Shown here: positions 45,147-48,995 of the stretch, one piece after another
How positions within the stretch are numbered: the first letter of the stretch is position 1
Layout: the number at the start of each line of letters is the position of its first letter
The notes under the pieces: generated by a model
Seen by the model: the letters and a program-made list of their open reading frames with translations, nothing else
Told to the model about the DNA's origin: nothing
The model's database searches: none
Position numbers and translations under genes: made by a program
NCBI GenBank assembly: GCA_025353015.1
Contig: JANXRM010000001.1
Location: forward strand, 1 to 48,995
Direction: 5' to 3'
Source of the DNA: Hyphomicrobiales bacterium
GTDB taxonomy: Bacteria; Pseudomonadota; Alphaproteobacteria; Rhizobiales; Hyphomicrobiaceae
Length of the DNA: 48,995 bases

Positions 45147-46916
45147 ATGAAAGTTCTTTTCTTCGCCCCCCATTCCGATCTGTGGACCCACGCATTTCCT
45201 GAGGCGCTCGTCGCGGAAGCGCTGCTTCAGGCTGGCCATGAGGTGACATATGTCACGTGTGGTCGGCACATTGCTTCTTATTGCATCGTGATGTCTGCTC
45301 ATGGCGTGCAACCGAATGCACCCAGCGAAGCTAGACATCACATCTGCAAGACATGCCAGGCACGTGACGCCTTGCTGCGTTCGGGAATTGGCCTCGCCGG
45401 CCCCCGATTGAGTGAAATCGCCGAGCCCGGCGATGAGATAATCGCTGATGAAATGCTGGCTGGCCAGACCGTCGATGAGTTGATCTGCTTAGAGAGAGAC
45501 GGTGTTCGGCTGGGGCGGTTAGCGCTGTATGAATTCACGCTCCGCAACAAGCGGATGGATCGGGACCTCGATGGTGTGGCCGTCGCAGAATACAAAGTCG
45601 GCCTACGGAATGCGATCCGCGTCTGGAGAGTTGCGCGCCGCCTGCTCGATATCCATCAGCCGGAACGAGTGATCACATATAACAGCCTGTATACAGTCAA
45701 TAACGTGATCTGTAAATTGGCGGAGCGCCGCGGGATCGCGACATATAGCGTCCATGCCGGCAGCAATATATCGGCCCGGTTCCAATCCCTAATGATTGGC
45801 CGCCAGGACAACGTGAGATACCTCTACCATGTGGTTGATGCTTGGCCGCGATTTGCAGGCGTGCCCGCCGCACCCCGACTTATGAGCCACGTCACCGATC
45901 ATTTCCTGGAACTCTTGCGTGGCCGAAATGTCTACGCCTACTCGGCTGCAAGCACGGGAACGAACGCCAGTATTCGCACCCGCTGGTCGATACCCGTCGG
46001 CAGTAAGGTCCTGGTTGCCGCGATGAGCAGCAACGACGAATTCCTCGCAGCCGATCTGGTCGGCGCGCAACCACAGCGACAGACGTCGGTCTTTGAGTCT
46101 CAGGCAGAGTGGATCGAGGCATTGCTGCGTTTCGTAGAGGTGCGGGCTGATCTTTTCCTGGTCGTGCGCGTCCATCCCCGCGAGTTCCCGAACAAGCGCG
46201 AAGGCCGGCGGTCTGAACACGCGGCCATGCTGGAAAAGTCACTGACAAATCTGCCATGCAACGTCGTGGTTAATTGGCCGGGCGACGAACTCTCGCTCTA
46301 TGATCTTGTTGACGAAACGAGCGTCTTCCTGACGGCATGGTCGAGTGTCGGCAAAGAGATGCCTTTGCTTGGCTTACCAACTGTGACCTATGCGCCAGGC
46401 ACTGTCGGGTACACAGCAGATCTGAACTACGTGGGCACGGACCGCAAAGCCTACTTCGAAGCAATAGACCAAGCCCTAAACGATGACTGGAGTTTCGAGC
46501 GCGCGCGCATGACCTATCGCTGGGGGGCGCTCGAATTTGGCCATGCACTGTTCGATATCGGCGACAGCTTCAAGGAGCTGGAGCAGGTCGACTATGCTCA
46601 GGTGCCGCTCGCACGGCGCCTGATCGGCAAACTTCGGCGGACCTTGGACCCTGCCGCCAAACTAAAAGCCGATCTGCGGTTGCGCTCACCACGTCTGGCA
46701 GCTGCCGGAATGATATCGCGCATCATCGAGGAGAAGGCCGAATCCGTGCTGGATCTCCTCGATCCGGCAACAATCGAGCAGGCCACGCTGGAGGAAGAAA
46801 CCGCGGCCCTCCGCCACGAGTTGACCCGCCTCGCCAATGCATTGTACCAGACACCCGAGGCCCGGTCAGCGAGCCGATTGTATCCGCTGCTGACGGGTCA
46901 AACGAAGAAAGCGTGA
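45147..46916 (+). CDS. Capsule-synthesis-type glycosyltransferase
   Basis: A 589-residue GT-B-like protein. The N-terminus MKVLFFAPHSDLWTHAFPE begins a first Rossmann-type half. A second half contains FLVVRVHPREFPNK, then WPGDELSLYDLVDETSVFLTAWSSVGKEMPLLGLPTV, the pattern of Capsule_synth/Kdo- or nonulosonate-linked transferases that use CMP or UDP sugars. It may transfer the nonulosonic acid made by the upstream genes. The ATG at 45147 fits the fold; a GTG at 45108 is possible. The stop overlaps the next start as GTGA. The N-terminal region has a Cys-rich stretch of unknown role. Confidence 0.78.
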   Translation: MKVLFFAPHSDLWTHAFPEALVAEALLQAGHEVTYVTCGRHIASYCIVMSAHGVQPNAPSEARHHICKTCQARDALLRSGIGLAGPRLSEIAEPGDEIIADEMLAGQTVDELICLERDGVRLGRLALYEFTLRNKRMDRDLDGVAVAEYKVGLRNAIRVWRVARRLLDIHQPERVITYNSLYTVNNVICKLAERRGIATYSVHAGSNISARFQSLMIGRQDNVRYLYHVVDAWPRFAGVPAAPRLMSHVTDHFLELLRGRNVYAYSAASTGTNASIRTRWSIPVGSKVLVAAMSSNDEFLAADLVGAQPQRQTSVFESQAEWIEALLRFVEVRADLFLVVRVHPREFPNKREGRRSEHAAMLEKSLTNLPCNVVVNWPGDELSLYDLVDETSVFLTAWSSVGKEMPLLGLPTVTYAPGTVGYTADLNYVGTDRKAYFEAIDQALNDDWSFERARMTYRWGALEFGHALFDIGDSFKELEQVDYAQVPLARRLIGKLRRTLDPAAKLKADLRLRSPRLAAAGMISRIIEEKAESVLDLLDPATIEQATLEEETAALRHELTRLANALYQTPEARSASRLYPLLTGQTKKA

Positions 46917-47956
46917 AACCGATGTCGCTGCGCCATCACCCAATCATGAACACGATCAATCTCGCGGCCGGCGGGCTCCAATATTTGATCAACGGCCGCA
47001 CGCCGGGCGAGGCGTATCAAAGCATGATCCGCCTGTTTTGCCAGACGTCAGGCGCCTCGAACGACAGGTTGGCGAGCTTGGTCTCGCACATCAAGCCACC
47101 CGTGCAGTTGCCGCAGGCGCGCGGTGTGGCAGGGGATTTCGACGCCGCAACGCTCGCCAGGATCACTGCCGGTATCGACGAACGCGGCTATCATGTTTTC
47201 GAGCAACGCCTGTCGCCCGAGCTGTGCGACCGCTTGACGGCATTTGCCTTGCAGGCCCCCTGCAGCGTTCGCGCAATTGGTGAAGCATCCGACCGCCAGG
47301 TCGAGCGCTACGTGCCGGATAATCCGATCGGCGTGCGATATGATCTCAGCACCCAAAGCGTCATCGACAATGCGGATGTGCAGTCGATCATGGCCGATGC
47401 ATCCATAATCGCGGTGGCACAGAGCTATTTGCGCAGTTTACCGTTGATCGATGTCATGACGATGTGGTGGAGCACCGCGTGCCAAGGGCAGCCAGACTCT
47501 CTCGCTGCCCAATACTTCCATTTCGATATGGATCGCATCAAATGGCTGAAATTCTTCATCTACCTGACGGATACGGGACCTGAGCAGGGGCCCCATTGTT
47601 ATGTGGAAGGCTCGCATCGAACGGGCGGCATTCCCGCAACTCTGTTAAAAAAGGGCTACGCGCGCCTGACAGACGAAGAGGTCCGAACGTCCTACCCGCC
47701 CGATAAGCTCATCGAGTTCACAGCGCCGCGCGGCACGATCCTGGCAGAGGATACGCGCGGCCTGCACAAAGGAAAACACCTTGCCAGTGGTCATCGTCTG
47801 ATGCTGCAACTGCAGTTTAGCAACAGCCTGTTCGGCGGCGACTACACGCCGACGCACTTCACCAAGATCGTCGATCCAGGATTGCAGGCGGCTGCGCAGC
47901 GTTTCCCCCGGATCTTCACGAACTATCTGCGGTTGCAAGGGACGCCGCCAGGTTAG
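46913..47956 (+). CDS. Phytanoyl-CoA dioxygenase-like Fe(II)/2-oxoglutarate enzyme
   Basis: A 347-residue PhyH-family oxygenase. The metal triad is likely His203 and Asp205 in YFHFDMDRIKW and His285 in RGLHKGKHL; Arg295 (SGHRLMLQL) could bind 2-oxoglutarate. The core HYVEGSHRTGGI region is typical. In a glycan cluster such enzymes may hydroxylate a sugar or lipid; the true substrate is unknown. I used the GTG at 46913, which overlaps the previous stop; an ATG at 46922 is also in frame. Confidence 0.83.
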   Translation: MKPMSLRHHPIMNTINLAAGGLQYLINGRTPGEAYQSMIRLFCQTSGASNDRLASLVSHIKPPVQLPQARGVAGDFDAATLARITAGIDERGYHVFEQRLSPELCDRLTAFALQAPCSVRAIGEASDRQVERYVPDNPIGVRYDLSTQSVIDNADVQSIMADASIIAVAQSYLRSLPLIDVMTMWWSTACQGQPDSLAAQYFHFDMDRIKWLKFFIYLTDTGPEQGPHCYVEGSHRTGGIPATLLKKGYARLTDEEVRTSYPPDKLIEFTAPRGTILAEDTRGLHKGKHLASGHRLMLQLQFSNSLFGGDYTPTHFTKIVDPGLQAAAQRFPRIFTNYLRLQGTPPG

Positions 47957-48031
47957 GCACTTTACTGGTTCAGAAAAAATCAGCCGGATCCGAGCAATGC
48001 CGCCGGTTAGTGGCTTCGACGCCGACATTAT

Positions 48032-48931
48032 ATGCGCAAGCGGGCAACACTAAGAAAGGAATTGGGTTTGGACAGGTTTATTGAATCGCTACCGCGGCCA
48101 GTTTATGTTGGCGCGCGGTTTGTGTATCGCCTGTACCAGCATATCGCGTGGCGACTGCGCAAACAACGCGGGGCAGATCCGTTCGACTTTGTTTCCGGGC
48201 TTACGTATCAGTCGATCATAACCGATATTCGATTACGTCCCCACCAGCTTTTGCGAATTCCCGCAGTTCGGAGTCGCTTGGCGCTGTCTCGGATGCAAAG
48301 ACTGAAAGCGCTGCGTGGCTTCACGACTGCCGACAAGTCAAGCAATCAGATCACGAACGCAACAGAATATAACCTGGCTGCCCTGCAGACGTCTTCCGAT
48401 TTGGATCGACCAGTCGTGATGGTCAACGTCGCTGTCAGCATTCAAAAAATCAGCCAGCGCATCGGCGCGCTCGACGTCTTATCTATTGGTCCGCGGTCAG
48501 AAATCGAATTATTTGGTATAATGGCTGCTGGGTTCGACCCAAAACGGATCAAGGCGTTGGATCTGCTTTCGTACTCTCCCCTTGTCGAGACGGGAGATAT
48601 GCATGCGATGAAATTCGCCGACAATTCATTTGATGTCATATTTCTCGGATGGGTCCTTGCCTATAGCACAACGCCCGCAGAGGCGGCCAAAGAAATCGTG
48701 AGAGTTTGCCGCAATGGCGCTGTGGTTGTCGCAACGGGTGATTTTAATTCATCAACCGCAACGCATGCCGATGCGAGCCAAACTTTCAACAACGAAGAAA
48801 CCAGGATCAATAGCGTCGATCAAGTTTTGTCCTTCTTTGGAAGTGCTGTCGACAAGGTGTATTTCAGGCACGATCCAGATCCACCCGCACAGCCAATGGT
48901 CATGACGGCATTTTCCGTGAAGAAATCCTAG
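48032..48931 (+). CDS. SAM-dependent methyltransferase-like protein
   Basis: A 299-residue protein. Motif I is changed to VLSIGPRSEIELFGIMAAGF, but a second motif (KALDLLSYSP), a strand-4 core (SFDVIFLGWVLAYS) and a C-terminal VCRNGAVVVATGDF support a methyltransferase fold. It may act on a lipid or sugar, and its weak motif I means that activity is uncertain. The ATG at 48032 has no ribosome-binding site; AAGAAAGGA at 48052 suggests a TTG at 48068 as the real start. It is the last gene in the window, and only 64 bases remain after its stop. Confidence 0.75.
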   Translation: MRKRATLRKELGLDRFIESLPRPVYVGARFVYRLYQHIAWRLRKQRGADPFDFVSGLTYQSIITDIRLRPHQLLRIPAVRSRLALSRMQRLKALRGFTTADKSSNQITNATEYNLAALQTSSDLDRPVVMVNVAVSIQKISQRIGALDVLSIGPRSEIELFGIMAAGFDPKRIKALDLLSYSPLVETGDMHAMKFADNSFDVIFLGWVLAYSTTPAEAAKEIVRVCRNGAVVVATGDFNSSTATHADASQTFNNEETRINSVDQVLSFFGSAVDKVYFRHDPDPPAQPMVMTAFSVKKS

Positions 48932-48995
48932 GCCAGAAACTCGATAAAGTATCGAACGGTGATCGTGCATCAATTTTTTAAAATACCGCAACTTG

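Noticed and set aside
45147-46916. Second candidate for PseG
   Set aside because: It is GT-B-like but nearly twice the usual PseG length and has capsule-transferase motifs; a glycosyltransferase call is more consistent.

Overview
The window is GC-rich bacterial chromosome, most likely from an alphaproteobacterium. The leuS-lptE-holA order, the Bug-type solute receptor, the MmgE/PrpD protein, the Tat-exported molybdenum hydroxylase next to sox genes and a short dispersed repeat typical of Hyphomicrobiales-like genomes all point that way. The order and genus cannot be fixed from the sequence. No rRNA, transposase, integrase, CRISPR array or replication origin was seen. There is one tRNA gene, tRNA-Leu(CAA).

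Positions 1-13561 are housekeeping and metabolic genes. They run from the 3' end of leuS through lptE, holA, a small lipoprotein, a Bug receptor divergent from an aldo/keto reductase, and a ThDP-dependent enzyme. A leftward operon maf-yacG-cupin-unknown follows, then tRNA-Leu, a DMT transporter, a small barrel-like protein and an MmgE/PrpD protein. Positions 13580-19735 hold a leftward block: an amidohydrolase, a two-gene molybdenum hydroxylase (2Fe-2S and Mo subunits) and soxX-soxY-soxZ-soxA. No soxB or soxCD is present. SoxY has an unusual C-terminus, and the start of soxX lies in a dispersed repeat. Positions 20091-25957 encode a 1451-residue autotransporter with a tandem-repeat linker, and a cytochrome c/beta-propeller protein.

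The right half (26047 to the end) is a surface-glycan region in two divergent blocks. The leftward block (36818 to 26047) has three GT2 enzymes (one fused to a GtrA-like flippase domain), an ArnE/F-like small membrane protein, two GT-C-like polytopic membrane proteins, galE and three methyltransferases. This looks like parallel undecaprenyl-phosphate-sugar routes that decorate a glycan in the periplasm.

The rightward block (37353 onward) is a tightly overlapping pseudaminic-acid-type operon. It contains pseB, pseC, an aldo/keto reductase, an SpsF/PseF-type cytidylyltransferase, a class III aminotransferase, a PseH-like acetyltransferase and pseI. A FemAB/GNAT-like transferase, a capsule-type glycosyltransferase, a phytanoyl-CoA-dioxygenase-like enzyme and a methyltransferase follow. 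No PseG is visible, and two extra enzymes sit inside the core, so the product may be a modified nonulosonic acid. This block is the best candidate for an undescribed pathway. An 18-bp tandem array whose units carry a Shine-Dalgarno-like core just before one membrane gene, and the repeat-derived SoxX leader, are the most unusual small-scale structures.
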